Shown one piece after another: positions 7,161 through 16,830 of a stretch of 44,663 bases of DNA (position 1 is the first letter of the stretch; each line of letters starts with the position of its first letter). The stretch covers positions 1 through 44,663 of the forward strand of contig CAIMAQ010000009.1 in assembly GCA_903839035.1 (NCBI GenBank), given 5' to 3'. Origin of the DNA: an uncultured Opitutia bacterium. Its GTDB lineage: Bacteria; Verrucomicrobiota; Verrucomicrobiia; Opitutales; Opitutaceae. The position numbers were made by a program, and so were the translations under genes. The notes below the pieces were generated by a model, which was given only the letters and a program-made list of their open reading frames with translations, made no database searches and was not told the origin of the DNA.

Positions 7161-8150
7161 TCAAACGTCAATGATCTCCCCTGTCCGGCGCTTCTTCCGC
7201 TCCCAGAACCAGCTGATCCAGATACAGGCTTCGTAGAGCAGGCAGAGCGGGATGGCCATGGCGACCTGGGTGATGACCTCGGGGGTCGTCAGCACGGCGC
7301 CGAGGATGAAGGAGACCACGATCACGTGGCGGCGGTAGTGGGAGAGCTGCTTGTGGGTGACCATGCCGAGTTTCACCAGCAGCAGCACCACGATCGGGAA
7401 CTGGAAGCCGAGGCCCATGCCGAAGATGAACTTCGACACGAAGCTGATGTAGTCGTCGGCACGCCAGTCGAGCGCGTTGAAGCCGAGCAGGTCGGAGTAC
7501 TCCACCGACGCGCGCAGCGCCAGCGGCAGGAGGATGAAGTACGTCAGCAGCACACCGGACAGGAACAGCACCACGCTCCACCCGAGCCAGGTGAAGAACA
7601 CCTGGCGTTCCTTGATTCGCAGCGCCGGCAGGAAAAACTGGCCCATGAAGAAGACCCAGAACGGCGACGCCACGATCAGCGCGGCGTAGATCGAGACGTG
7701 GAACGCGATGAAGAACGCCTCCGCTGGTGCGAAATTGTGCAGCCGGATCTTCATGCTCGTGTCTTCCCCTGGCGTCGCCTCGAGCAGCTTGAGGGTCAGC
7801 GTGGGTTCCTTGCCCACCTGGGTCAGACCCACCTGGTAAACCGCATGGGGCGCGTCGCCCGGCGGCAGCCCGGGAAACTGCTCGCGGGTCACCACGTAAG
7901 GCCCGAGTTCGTTATCCCCCACCTTGAAAGTGATCGTCGGCTTCGGTTTTTCGAAGCGGTCAATCCGCCCCAGCGGGTACTCCAAAATCGCCACGAGCTT
8001 GGGCGAGATGAGCAGGCAGACCACCAGGGCGATGCCGATGGCGATGGACGAGCGCACCAGCGCGGTGCGCAGGTCATTCAGGTGCGCCCAGAATGATTTC
8101 TTCGGACCCGGCTCCGCGCCCTCGGGCAGAAATTCGTCTTCGTCGCTCAT
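7161..8150 (-). CDS. tatC: Sec-independent protein translocase subunit TatC with large periplasmic insert
   Basis: TatC is the multi-spanning receptor of the twin-arginine export system. The 329-residue protein has the cytoplasmic N-terminal signature FWAHLNDLRTALVRS, six predicted membrane segments and the late signature LTTPEVITQVAMAIPLCLLYE. It is about 75 residues longer than usual TatC. The extra length lies between the first and second membrane helices, roughly residues 55-140, on the periplasmic side where the signal peptide and TatA interact. It starts three bases after the fcl stop, so it is probably co-transcribed with gmd and fcl. No tatA or tatB is in the window. Confidence 0.93.
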   Translation of the reverse strand: MSDEDEFLPEGAEPGPKKSFWAHLNDLRTALVRSSIAIGIALVVCLLISPKLVAILEYPLGRIDRFEKPKPTITFKVGDNELGPYVVTREQFPGLPPGDAPHAVYQVGLTQVGKEPTLTLKLLEATPGEDTSMKIRLHNFAPAEAFFIAFHVSIYAALIVASPFWVFFMGQFFLPALRIKERQVFFTWLGWSVVLFLSGVLLTYFILLPLALRASVEYSDLLGFNALDWRADDYISFVSKFIFGMGLGFQFPIVVLLLVKLGMVTHKQLSHYRRHVIVVSFILGAVLTTPEVITQVAMAIPLCLLYEACIWISWFWERKKRRTGEIIDV

Positions 8151-8153
8151 CGG

Positions 8154-9089
8154 TCAGGTCCGCAATTTACCGGCGGCCTGTTCGGCGAGGAAACTGGCAT
8201 ATGTTTTGGCGAGCCCATCCTTGAGGGCCAGCTTGGCCGTCCAGCCGAGTTTGGCCAGCCGCGATACATCCAGCAGCTTGCGGGGCGGGCCGTCGGGCTT
8301 GGACGCATCCCAGACCACCTTGCCGGCAAACCCGGTCGTCGCCGCCACCGTCTCGGTCAGCTCCTTGATGGTGACGTCCGTCCCGGTGCCGACGTTGATC
8401 CAATCCGGGGGATTCTCCACCCGCAGCAGGAACGCGCACGCATCAGCCAGGTCGTCCACGTGCAAAAACTCGCGGCGCGGCGTGCCCGTGCCCCAGGCCG
8501 TGACCTCGGGACTATTGGCCTTCTTGGCCTCTTGAAACTTACGGATCAGCGCCGGCAGGACGTGCGAATTCTGCAGGTGGTAGTTGTCGCCGGGTCCGTA
8601 AAGATTGGTCGGCATCGCCGAGTGAAACAGCACGCCGTGCTCCTTCCGGTAGAACTGAGCGAGCTTGAGTCCCGTGATCTTGGCAATGGCGTACGCCTCG
8701 TTGGTCGGCTCGAGCGGGCCGGTCAGCAGGCAGTCCTCGGACATCGGCTGCGGCGCGTTTTTCGGGTAAATGCAGGAGCTGCCCAGGAAGAGCAGCCGCT
8801 TCACGCCGTGCCGATACGCCGCATGGATCGTGTTCGCCGCGATCGCGAGGTTCACCGACAAAAACTCCGCCGGATAGGTCGCGTTGGCGTGGATGCCGCC
8901 CACCTTGGCCGCCGCGATGATCGCCGTGTCGGGCTTTTCCTGCGCAAAAAAAGCCTCCACCGCCGCCTGTGAAGTCAGGTCGAGTTCCGCCCGCGTGCGC
9001 AGCGCGAGGGTCACGCCCGGCTCGCGCTGATAGCGCCGCACGAGCGCCGCTCCGACCATGCCTTGGTGTCCGGCGATAAAGAGTTTCAT
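8154..9089 (-). CDS. fcl: GDP-L-fucose synthase
   Basis: This 311-residue extended SDR epimerizes and reduces GDP-4-keto-6-deoxy-mannose to GDP-L-fucose with NADPH. It shows the GHQGMVGAA nucleotide-binding turn at residues 7-15 and the catalytic Ser104/105 (LGSSCIYP), Tyr133 and Lys137 (YAIAK). The start is set at ATG 9089, preceded by GGCAGG, because [13 protein letters not shown] is the family's beginning; the frame itself is open 13 codons further. It follows gmd, which makes its substrate, and a palindromic repeat separates the two. tatC follows after three bases. Confidence 0.95.
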   Translation of the reverse strand: MKLFIAGHQGMVGAALVRRYQREPGVTLALRTRAELDLTSQAAVEAFFAQEKPDTAIIAAAKVGGIHANATYPAEFLSVNLAIAANTIHAAYRHGVKRLLFLGSSCIYPKNAPQPMSEDCLLTGPLEPTNEAYAIAKITGLKLAQFYRKEHGVLFHSAMPTNLYGPGDNYHLQNSHVLPALIRKFQEAKKANSPEVTAWGTGTPRREFLHVDDLADACAFLLRVENPPDWINVGTGTDVTIKELTETVAATTGFAGKVVWDASKPDGPPRKLLDVSRLAKLGWTAKLALKDGLAKTYASFLAEQAAGKLRT

Positions 9090-9104
9090 CCTGCCACCGT
9101 TCGT

Positions 9105-9197
9105 GAGTTTGGCCGCGAAAAGGCGCAAGAGTCACAAGAATAACTCCCCTTCCGCTGCTCTGCATTTGCGCGTTTTGCGCCTCTTTGTGGCCAACTC
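9105..9197. repeat. Imperfect inverted repeat between gmd and fcl
   Basis: A left arm beginning GAGTTTGGCCGCGAAAAGGC (9105 on) and a right arm ending GCGCCTCTTTGTGGCCAACT C (9197) are near complements across about 45 bases. The right arm ends one base before the gmd stop codon. No coding potential is seen inside. Confidence 0.65.
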
Positions 9198-9198
9198 A

Positions 9199-10233
9199 TC
9201 AAGCAAACGGCGCCTTCGACGGATCGGGCAGCTTCGCGATCTGCGCCTCGCGCTTGGCGAGCTCGAGGTCGTGCTCGACCATGATCTTGACCAGCTCCTT
9301 GAATTTCACCCGGGGCGTCCAGCCGAGCTGGTGGTGCGCCTTGGCCGGGTTGCCGATGAGCAGATCCACTTCCGCCGGCCGCTCATAGCGGTGGTCATAT
9401 TGGACATGCTTTTCCCAGTCCAGCCCGAGCAGGCCAAATGTCTCCTGGCAGAATTCCTTCACGCTGTGCGCCTCGTTGGTCGCGACCACATAGTCGCCCG
9501 GCGTGTCCTGCTGCAGCATCAGCCACATCATCTCGACGTATTCCTTGGCGTAGCCCCAGTCGCGCTTGGCGTCGAGGTTGCCGAGGTAAATCGACTCCTG
9601 CAGGCCCAGTTTGATGCGCGTGGCGGCCCGGGTGATCTTGCGGGTCACGAACGTCTCGCCGCGGCGCGGGCTCTCGTGGTTGAACAGGATTCCGCTCGAC
9701 GCATGGAGGTTGTAGCTCTCGCGGTAGTTCACTGTCAGCCAGTGCGCGTAGAGCTTCGCGCAGCCGTAGGGCGAGCGGGGCCAGAATGGCGTCACCTCGG
9801 TCTGCGGCACCTGCTGCACCTTGCCAAACATCTCGGAGGACGAGGCCTGGTAATAACGGCATTTCTTCACCAGCCCCGCCTCGCGAATGGCCTCGAGGAT
9901 GCGCTGGGCGCCCAGGCCGTCGACGTCGCCAGTGTATTCGGGAATGTCGAACGACACGCGCACGTGCGATTGCGCCCCAAGGTTGTAGACCTCATCGGGC
10001 TGGAGTTCGTAGAGCAGCTTCACCATTTGCACGGAGTCGGCGAGGTCGCCGTAGTGCAGGATGAGCTTCACGTTGTTGACGTGCGGGTCGCGGTACAGGT
10101 GGTCGATGCGGCTGGTGTTAAAGGTCGAGGCGCGGCGGATGACGCCGTGGACCTCGTAGCCCTTGCCGAGCAGCAGCTCCGCCAGGTACGAGCCATCCTG
10201 CCCGGTGATGCCGGTGATGAGCGCCTTCTTCAT
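9199..10233 (-). CDS. gmd: GDP-mannose 4,6-dehydratase
   Basis: The 344-residue protein is a full-length Gmd, which converts GDP-mannose to GDP-4-keto-6-deoxy-mannose. It has the nucleotide loop [14 protein letters not shown] at residues 8-21, SSSEMFG with Glu134, and the Tyr156/Lys160 pair in SPYGCAK; the [15 protein letters not shown] segment is typical for the family. With fcl it makes GDP-fucose for surface polysaccharide or glycoprotein. It starts at ATG 10233 and is the first gene of the gmd-fcl-tatC run. Confidence 0.97.
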   Translation of the reverse strand: MKKALITGITGQDGSYLAELLLGKGYEVHGVIRRASTFNTSRIDHLYRDPHVNNVKLILHYGDLADSVQMVKLLYELQPDEVYNLGAQSHVRVSFDIPEYTGDVDGLGAQRILEAIREAGLVKKCRYYQASSSEMFGKVQQVPQTEVTPFWPRSPYGCAKLYAHWLTVNYRESYNLHASSGILFNHESPRRGETFVTRKITRAATRIKLGLQESIYLGNLDAKRDWGYAKEYVEMMWLMLQQDTPGDYVVATNEAHSVKEFCQETFGLLGLDWEKHVQYDHRYERPAEVDLLIGNPAKAHHQLGWTPRVKFKELVKIMVEHDLELAKREAQIAKLPDPSKAPFA

Positions 10234-10317
10234 GAGTGTCAGACGCTAGGCCCGCGCCACGCCCGGGCAAGCCCGCAGCGGCATCGGGCAATCTCCGATG
10301 CGGCGGTCAGCGTTGTC

Positions 10318-10884
10318 CTAGGCCGTCAGTGCCTTCGCCGTGCGCAGGAGATCGTCGGCCAGCGTCTGCACCGCCTTCTGGTTGCGGGCATCCTTCAGCA
10401 CTCCCTTGTCATCAAACGCCTCGTGCGCCTTCGGCAGGAAACACTGCGCGGGCACGACGTGACAGCCGAGGTGAAGCAGGAGTTGCTGCGCCAGCTTCAT
10501 CGAGCGCACGCCGCCAAACTGGCCCGGCGAGGCCGAGACCACCGCGGCCACCTTGCCGGTGAAGGGGTTGTCATCCGCGCGGCTGCACCAGTCGACCGTG
10601 TTCTTCAACAGCGGCGTGATCATCGAGTTATACTCGGGCGACGCGATCAACAGCGCAGGGTGCTGCTGGATCAGTGCGATGAGTTTGGCCGCGTTGGCCG
10701 GCATCCCCTCCGCGTCCTCGAGGTCGCCGTTGTAGACCGGCAGCGGAAAATCCGTGAGATCCACCAACGTGACTTCGCCGCCGCCGGCGCGCACGGCCGC
10801 CACGGTGACGGCGAGCAGCTTCTTGTTCAGTGACTCCCGGCGCGCACTGCCCGAGAAAGCGAGGATGTTGATCGGATTGGGCAT
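10318..10884 (-). CDS. NADPH-dependent FMN reductase family protein
   Basis: A 188-residue flavodoxin-like protein. The phosphate-binding loop FSGSARRESLN at residues 10-20 and the flavin segment SPEYNSMITPLLKNTVDW are those of the FMN_red family (azoreductase, chromate reductase and related enzymes). It is cytoplasmic with no signal peptide. A physiological electron acceptor cannot be named. It lies between gmd and valS on the same strand, separated from valS by a palindromic repeat. Confidence 0.9.
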   Translation of the reverse strand: MPNPINILAFSGSARRESLNKKLLAVTVAAVRAGGGEVTLVDLTDFPLPVYNGDLEDAEGMPANAAKLIALIQQHPALLIASPEYNSMITPLLKNTVDWCSRADDNPFTGKVAAVVSASPGQFGGVRSMKLAQQLLLHLGCHVVPAQCFLPKAHEAFDDKGVLKDARNQKAVQTLADDLLRTAKALTA

Positions 10885-10934
10885 GTGGCAATGGAACGCC
10901 GCCGGAAGAATGCAGCAAGCTTGGGGTTTCCGAA

Positions 10935-10997
10935 GTAGGGCAGGTCTTTGACCTGCCCTTGCCGTCCCCGAAAAGACGGGTCGAAGACCCGCCCTAC
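10935..10997. repeat. Palindromic repeat GTAGGGC..GCCCTAC overlapping the valS stop
   Basis: The 63-base element starts GTAGGGCAGGTC and ends GACCCGCCCTAC, which are near complements. Each arm is also a small hairpin: GGCAGGTC-TTT-GACCTGCC on the left and GGGTC-GAA-GACCC on the right. The right end contains CTA at 10994-10996, which is the TAG stop of valS on the minus strand. Confidence 0.85.
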
Positions 10998-13723
10998 CCC
11001 AGCGATTTCAGCAAGCGCTCGAGCTCCGCCCGCTTGGCCTGCTGGTCGGCGAGCTGCTTGCGGGCACCCTCGAGCACCGCGGGCGGCGCCTTGCTGGTGA
11101 AAGCCTGGTTCGCCAGTCGCGCCTCGGTGCCGGCGATGTGCTTCGCGATGGCCTCGAGCTCCTTCGTCAGGCGGATTTTCTCGGCGCCGGCGTCCACTGT
11201 GCTCGCGAGATCGAGATAAAGCGTGCCGAGCGTCGTCACCACGGCGGGTGCGCCGTCGACCTTTTCCTGGCGCGTGAGCTCGGCGGCGCCGGCCATGCGG
11301 ATGATTTTAGCGAGGTTGCCCGCCAGCATCGCCCACTCCCGGTCACCGGTGATGATCGAAAACTTCACATCGCGCCGGCTGGCGAGGTTGTGGTCAGCCT
11401 TCAGCGCCCGGGCCTGGGAGACAAACGCCTTGAGGTTCGCCACCGCGGCCACCTGCGCGTGATCCAGCACTAGGCCGCGCAGGTTCGAAGCCGAGGCGAG
11501 CTGCGAGGCGTTATCGAGTTGGGCGTGCTCGATGAATGTGCCCGGCGCGCCGTAGCCGAGCAGCGACCAGAGTTCCTCGGTGATGAACGGGATGAACGGA
11601 TGCAGCAGCAGCAGTGTCTGGCGCAGCACGAGGTCCTGGATCGTGAGGCAGTTGGTCTTCGTGTCCGGCGTCAGCAGCTTCGACTTCGAAACCTCCACGT
11701 ACCAGTCGCAGAAATCATTCCAGAAAAAACCGTAGAGCGCCTGCACCGCCGCGCTGAACTCAAACTCCGCAAAGCACCGGTCCACCTCGCGCGTCGTCGC
11801 CAGCAGGCGGTCGAGGATCGCGTGGTCGTCGCCGTCAAACTTCGCCGCCTCCAGCCGGCCCATGATGCCGGCGAGCGTGGAATTGTCGCCCGCCTCGCCG
11901 TTCATCTGGCGGAACCGGCAGGCGTTCCAGAGCTTGTTGCAGAAGTTCTTGCCGCTCTCGATCCGGTCCTCCTGAAACCGGATATCCTGCCCCTGCGGCG
12001 CGATCGAGATGATGCCGAAGCGCAGGCCGTCCGCGCCGTAAGTGTCGATCAGGTCCAGCGGGTCGGGCGAGTTGCCGAGTGACTTGGACATCTTGCGGCC
12101 CTGCTGGTCGCGGATGATGCCCGTGAAATAGACGTGCTTGAACGGAATCCGCCGCTCCACCGGTTCGCCCGGCCGCACAAACTCCAACCCGGCCATGATC
12201 ATGCGCGCCACCCAGAAGAAAATGATGTCCGGCCCGGTCACGAGCGTGGAAGTCGGGTAAAAATAATCGAAGCCGGCCGACTTCTGCGCCGCAGCGTCGG
12301 GCCAGCCCATGGTCGCAAACGGCCAGAGCCACGAGCTGAACCACGTGTCGAGGACGTCGTCCTCCTGCACCCAGTTTTGGGGATCGGCGGGACCCGCCAG
12401 CGAAACGTGCACTTTCGTCGGATCGGCGATGTCCGCCTCGGTCAGGGTCTCCTTGTCGAGGCCCTTGGCATACCAGACCGGGATGCGGTGACCCCACCAT
12501 ACCTGGCGGCTGATGCACCAGTCCTGGATGTTTTCCAGCCAGTGCAGGTAAACCTTGGACCAGCGCTCGGGGTAAAACTTGATGTGGCCGTCGCGCACCG
12601 CCGTCTTGGCCTCCGCGATCTTCGGGTATTTGAGCCACCACTGCCACGTCAGGCGTGGCTCGATCGGCACGCCGGCCCGCTCGGAATAGCCCACGCTGTT
12701 CTCGTAGGGTTCCTCCTTCACCAGGGCGCCGGATTCCTTGAGCAACTCGGCCGCCTTCTTGCGCCCGGCAAAACGGTCCAGCCCCGCCAGCTCCGGGCCG
12801 GCGAGTTCGTTGAGCTTCGCCTCCGGCGTGAGCACGTCGATCGGCACGAGCTTGTGGCGCTGGCCGATCTCGAAATCCACCTTGTCGTGCGCCGGCGTGA
12901 TCTTGAGCGCGCCGGAGCCAAACTCCCGGTCCACCGCGGCATCCGCGATGATCGGGATCTGCGTCCGGTTGAGCGGTCGCCAGACTTTCTGGCCAACCAG
13001 CGCGGTGTAGCGCGGATCCTCCGGGTGCACGGCAATGGCCACGTCCCCGGGAATGGTCTCGGGCCGGGTCGTCTTCACCTCGATGAACTTGCCCGGCTGG
13101 CCCACCACCTCGTACCGCACCTGGTAAATCAGGCCCTTCGTCGGGCGCATCTCGACTTCCTCGTCCGAAAGCGCGGTGAGGCTGCTCGGGCACCAGTTCA
13201 CCATGCGCTTGCCGCGGTAAATGTGGCCCTTGCCGTAAAGCTCCACAAACACGCCGAGCACGGCTTTTGAGTAGGCCGGGTCCATCGTGAACACCGTCCG
13301 GTCCCAGTCGCACGACGCGCCGAGCCGCCGCAGCTGTTCCAAAATGATGCCGCCCTTTTCCTCGCGCCAGGCCCAGACCTTCTCGACGAATTTCTCGCGG
13401 CCGAAGTCGTGGCGCGTCTGCTTCGACTTGCGCAGTTCGCGCTCCACCACGGTCTGGGTGGCGATGCCGGCGTGGTCGGTGCCGGGCAGCCAGAGCGTGG
13501 ACTTGCCCTCCAGCCGCGCGCGGCGGATGAGGATGTCCTGGATCGTGTTGTTCAACACGTGGCCCATCGTCAGCACGCCCGTCACGTTGGGCGGCGGGAT
13601 CACGATGCTGTAGGCCTCGCGGCCCGGTTGCACCGTGCCGGAAAAAACCTTCGCCCCGAGCCAGGCGGCATACCATTTCTTTTCCACTTCGCGTGGTTCG
13701 TAGCTCTTGGTGATCTCGGGCAT
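10994..13723 (-). CDS. valS: Valyl-tRNA synthetase
   Basis: The 909-residue class I synthetase charges tRNA-Val. It has the HIGH-type motif TMGHVLNN after IPPPNVTG, the editing-domain region with TTRPETIPGDVAIAVHP, the KMSKS motif in GRKMSKSLGN, the anticodon-binding region and a C-terminal coiled-coil arm ending KRAELERLLKSLG. Length is normal. The stop codon TAG is supplied by a palindromic repeat, so the last residues may have been replaced or trimmed by that insertion. It is divergent from glnD across a 122-base gap. Confidence 0.98.
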   Translation of the reverse strand: MPEITKSYEPREVEKKWYAAWLGAKVFSGTVQPGREAYSIVIPPPNVTGVLTMGHVLNNTIQDILIRRARLEGKSTLWLPGTDHAGIATQTVVERELRKSKQTRHDFGREKFVEKVWAWREEKGGIILEQLRRLGASCDWDRTVFTMDPAYSKAVLGVFVELYGKGHIYRGKRMVNWCPSSLTALSDEEVEMRPTKGLIYQVRYEVVGQPGKFIEVKTTRPETIPGDVAIAVHPEDPRYTALVGQKVWRPLNRTQIPIIADAAVDREFGSGALKITPAHDKVDFEIGQRHKLVPIDVLTPEAKLNELAGPELAGLDRFAGRKKAAELLKESGALVKEEPYENSVGYSERAGVPIEPRLTWQWWLKYPKIAEAKTAVRDGHIKFYPERWSKVYLHWLENIQDWCISRQVWWGHRIPVWYAKGLDKETLTEADIADPTKVHVSLAGPADPQNWVQEDDVLDTWFSSWLWPFATMGWPDAAAQKSAGFDYFYPTSTLVTGPDIIFFWVARMIMAGLEFVRPGEPVERRIPFKHVYFTGIIRDQQGRKMSKSLGNSPDPLDLIDTYGADGLRFGIISIAPQGQDIRFQEDRIESGKNFCNKLWNACRFRQMNGEAGDNSTLAGIMGRLEAAKFDGDDHAILDRLLATTREVDRCFAEFEFSAAVQALYGFFWNDFCDWYVEVSKSKLLTPDTKTNCLTIQDLVLRQTLLLLHPFIPFITEELWSLLGYGAPGTFIEHAQLDNASQLASASNLRGLVLDHAQVAAVANLKAFVSQARALKADHNLASRRDVKFSIITGDREWAMLAGNLAKIIRMAGAAELTRQEKVDGAPAVVTTLGTLYLDLASTVDAGAEKIRLTKELEAIAKHIAGTEARLANQAFTSKAPPAVLEGARKQLADQQAKRAELERLLKSLG

Positions 13724-13845
13724 CGTCGTTACGGGTTCGGGAATCGCCGAGAAAACCCGCCGCGCCGGTTCGAGGCAAGTGGTTAAAGCACGGGGTTTAA
13801 ATCCCCTCGCCCGCCGCGCGCTTTTCCCTTCACTGGGCGCTCTTC

Positions 13846-16650
13846 ATGCCCGCCTCCGCCCCGCCTTACGTACCCGCCCCCCTGGTCTTCGCCTCCGACG
13901 CGACGGCGGCCCAGCGGCTGGTGCTGTGCAAGGCCTACCTGGCGGCCGAGAGCGCCGCCATCCGGGCCCGGCATGAGGCCGGGGCCTCCGGCCTGGAAAT
14001 CGTCCATGCCCGGGCGTCGGCCATGGACGCCATGCTGGTCGGGCTCTTCGACTTTGCCCTGGGCTTCTACACCAAGGCCCACGGCAAGCCCCCGTCGCCC
14101 CTCGCCCTCATCGCCCTCGGCGGCTACGGCCGCAGCGAACTCAGCCCGCTGAGTGACGTCGACGTGATGTTCCTGTTTCCCGCCAAGACGAAGCCCGCGA
14201 CGATCAAGCCCATGATCGAGTCCATCTCCAACAACGTGCTCTACCCGCTCTGGGATTGCGGGCTCAAGGTCGGCCATTCGACCCGCAACGTGGACGAAGT
14301 CTTCACCGAGGCGCGCAAGGACATCCAGACCCTGACCTCGATGCTCGAGTCGCGCTATATCGCCGGCTCGGCGGCGCTCCACGAGACCTTTGCCCAGGCC
14401 TACCGGGGGTTTGCGACCAGCGAGGATCCCAAGGGTTACATCGCCGAGCGCCTCGGCGACCAGGCCCAGCGGCGTGAAAAGTACGGCGAAACGGTTTTCC
14501 TGCAGGAGCCCGACGTGAAGAACGGCGTGGGCAGCCTGCGCGATTACCAGAACGCCGTGTGGATGGCCCGCGTGAAGCTCGGCATCGCGGACATCGGCGA
14601 ACTGGTCACGCAAAATTACCTCCGGGCCGAGGAACTGGCCGAGTTCACCCGCGCCTACGATTTTCTCCTGCGCGTCCGCAACGAGCTGCACTTCCTCAGC
14701 AAGCGCCCGACCGACCTGCTCGACCTTGAGCTCCAGCCGCGCGTCGCCCTCAATCTCGGTTACGCCGACACCGACATCCTCGTGCGGGTCGAGCACTTCA
14801 TGCAGGACTACTACCGCGCGGCGCAGTCCATCTACCGCATCTCGAAGGTCGTCGAGAGCCGCCTGGCCCTGACCATCGGCCGGGACGCCCAGGGCGAAAA
14901 GGTCTCCCTCCGCGAGAGCCTGATCGCGTCGCGCTTCCGCCGCAGCAAGAAGCTGGATGGCTTCGTCCTGCGCGGCCGGGAACTCGCCGGCGAGACGCCC
15001 ATGGTCTTCCGGGACGACCCGGTGCGGCTCATCCGCGTCTTCCGCCACTGCCAGCAGCTCGGCTGCCAGCTGGATTTCAACCTCACGACGCTGATCCGCC
15101 AGTCCCTCGACCTGATCACCCCCGCGGTGCGCCTCTCCTCGGATGCCAACATCAGCTTTCGCGCCATCCTCTCCGAGGCCGGGGCGGTCTTTCCCGCCCT
15201 GACCCAGATGCACGAGCTCGGCGTCCTCGGCCGGTTCATCCCCGAGTTCGACTCACTGACCTGCATGGTGCAGCACGAGTACTACCACCGGTACACCGCG
15301 GACGTGCACACCCTCGCGGCCATCCGGCAGCTAGACCTGATTTTTACGAACGCCGAGCCCATCACGCTCAAATACCGCGAGGCCCTCCACGAGACCACCG
15401 ACTCCGCCCTGCTCTATCTCACCCTCCTCCTGCATGATATCGGCAAGGCGGACGGCATCCAGGGCCACGCCGAAAGCGGGGTCCGCCTGGCCGGGCCCAT
15501 CATGGACCGTCTGGGGGTCTCCACCGGGGGGCGGGAACTCGTTTCATTTGTCATCAAAAATCATCTCATGATGGCACGATTCTGGCAGAAGCGGGATGTA
15601 GATGATCCCCAGACTGCCACTGCATTTGCCGAGCTCGTTGGAAACGCCGAGCAGCTGCGCAATCTCTACGTCCATACGTTCTGCGACGCCCGCGGCACCG
15701 CGGCCAGCCTCTGGAACAGCTACAAGGATACCCTCCATACCAGCCTCTATCGCGCCACCCTCGAACGGTTGAGTCTTGGCGCGGGCCTCGACCTCCGTTA
15801 CGAACAGAAAAAGCAAATGACCCAACAGGAACTCATCGCCCGCAAGGTCCCCGGCATCAGCGCCGACGAGATCAACGCGCATTTCAGCCTGCTGCCCGAG
15901 CGTTACTTCATCCAGACCGACGCCAACGAGATCACCCTGCACATCCAGATGGTGAACCGGCTGCTCAAGTCCATCGCCAACGCCGACACCGTCGGCTCCC
16001 TCAAGCCCGTGATCGAGTGGCAGGACGACCTCAACCGCTCCCTCACCGTCGTGAACGTCGTCACCTGGGACCGCGCCGGCCTGTTCTACAAGCTTGCCGG
16101 GGCCTTCAGCGTCGCCGGCCTCTCCATCCTGGGCTCCAAGGTCATCTCACGCTCCGATCACATCGCCATCGACACCTTTTACGTGGTCGAGCCCGACCGC
16201 GGCGTCGTCCAGAGCGCCGGCGCGCAGAAAATCTTCGCCGATACCGTCGAGGCCGCCCTCGTCGGCAACAAGGATCTCTTCCCCGACATCGTCGCCCAGG
16301 CCAAGCGCGTCGCCGCCACCCGCCCCTCTGTCACCGGCGAGGGCCTGCACACCTCCTTCCCGCCCACGGTCGAGGTCTACCACGAGCTCTCGATGGCCCG
16401 CACCATCGTCGAGATCCAGGCCCGCGACCAGATCGGCCTGCTCTACCGGCTGGCCAAGACCATCTCCGATCACGGCTTCGACATCACCTTCGCCCGCATC
16501 GGCACCGAGCGCGGCGTCGCCATCGACACGTTTTACATCGAGAGCTCCGAGCCCTCCCGGGCCGTGGATGACCACCGGCTGCACGCCCTCCGCGACACCC
16601 TCGCCGAGGTGATCAAGCCCGCCCCATCTGCCGTCGCCAAGCAGGCGTGA
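13846..16650 (+). CDS. glnD: [Protein-PII] uridylyltransferase / uridylyl-removing enzyme
   Basis: The 934-residue protein senses glutamine and (de)uridylylates PII. Domain order is complete: nucleotidyltransferase with LGGYGRSELSPLSDVDVMF (Gly92-Gly93, Asp104, Asp106), a linker region, an HD hydrolase domain with LLLHDIGKADG (His530-Asp531), and two C-terminal ACT domains beginning TVVNVVTWDRAGLFYKLAG and RTIVEIQARDQIGLLYRLAK. The start at 13846 follows a GC-rich leader that contains the near-palindrome GGGGTTTAAATCCCC. No glnB or amtB is nearby; a sensor kinase follows on the same strand after 180 bases. Confidence 0.95.
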   Translation: MPASAPPYVPAPLVFASDATAAQRLVLCKAYLAAESAAIRARHEAGASGLEIVHARASAMDAMLVGLFDFALGFYTKAHGKPPSPLALIALGGYGRSELSPLSDVDVMFLFPAKTKPATIKPMIESISNNVLYPLWDCGLKVGHSTRNVDEVFTEARKDIQTLTSMLESRYIAGSAALHETFAQAYRGFATSEDPKGYIAERLGDQAQRREKYGETVFLQEPDVKNGVGSLRDYQNAVWMARVKLGIADIGELVTQNYLRAEELAEFTRAYDFLLRVRNELHFLSKRPTDLLDLELQPRVALNLGYADTDILVRVEHFMQDYYRAAQSIYRISKVVESRLALTIGRDAQGEKVSLRESLIASRFRRSKKLDGFVLRGRELAGETPMVFRDDPVRLIRVFRHCQQLGCQLDFNLTTLIRQSLDLITPAVRLSSDANISFRAILSEAGAVFPALTQMHELGVLGRFIPEFDSLTCMVQHEYYHRYTADVHTLAAIRQLDLIFTNAEPITLKYREALHETTDSALLYLTLLLHDIGKADGIQGHAESGVRLAGPIMDRLGVSTGGRELVSFVIKNHLMMARFWQKRDVDDPQTATAFAELVGNAEQLRNLYVHTFCDARGTAASLWNSYKDTLHTSLYRATLERLSLGAGLDLRYEQKKQMTQQELIARKVPGISADEINAHFSLLPERYFIQTDANEITLHIQMVNRLLKSIANADTVGSLKPVIEWQDDLNRSLTVVNVVTWDRAGLFYKLAGAFSVAGLSILGSKVISRSDHIAIDTFYVVEPDRGVVQSAGAQKIFADTVEAALVGNKDLFPDIVAQAKRVAATRPSVTGEGLHTSFPPTVEVYHELSMARTIVEIQARDQIGLLYRLAKTISDHGFDITFARIGTERGVAIDTFYIESSEPSRAVDDHRLHALRDTLAEVIKPAPSAVAKQA

Positions 16651-16830
16651 GGCGCTGCGAGGGTGGAACGCGTTGGCCCCAACGCCTTGGATAGAAATGG
16701 AGCCGCGGCGCCCTCGCCGTTTCCCCAATAAACCAGCGCGTCAGGGACCACGCGCGCCACCTTTCAATCCGCCGACGGTTGCTCAGGGAATTTCTGGCTT
16801 TCAGCCCGCCACCGCTCAAACCTGCGCGCC

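Noticed and set aside
9058..10833. 591-codon plus-strand open frame opposite gmd and the FMN reductase
   Set aside because: It spans three real minus-strand genes and the gaps between them; composition is Arg/His/Leu-rich antisense of high-GC coding DNA.
13724..13845. tRNA or operator in the valS-glnD gap
   Set aside because: GGGGTTTAAATCCCC is a near palindrome, but there is no tRNA fold and no known regulator site I can match, so it is only mentioned under glnD.
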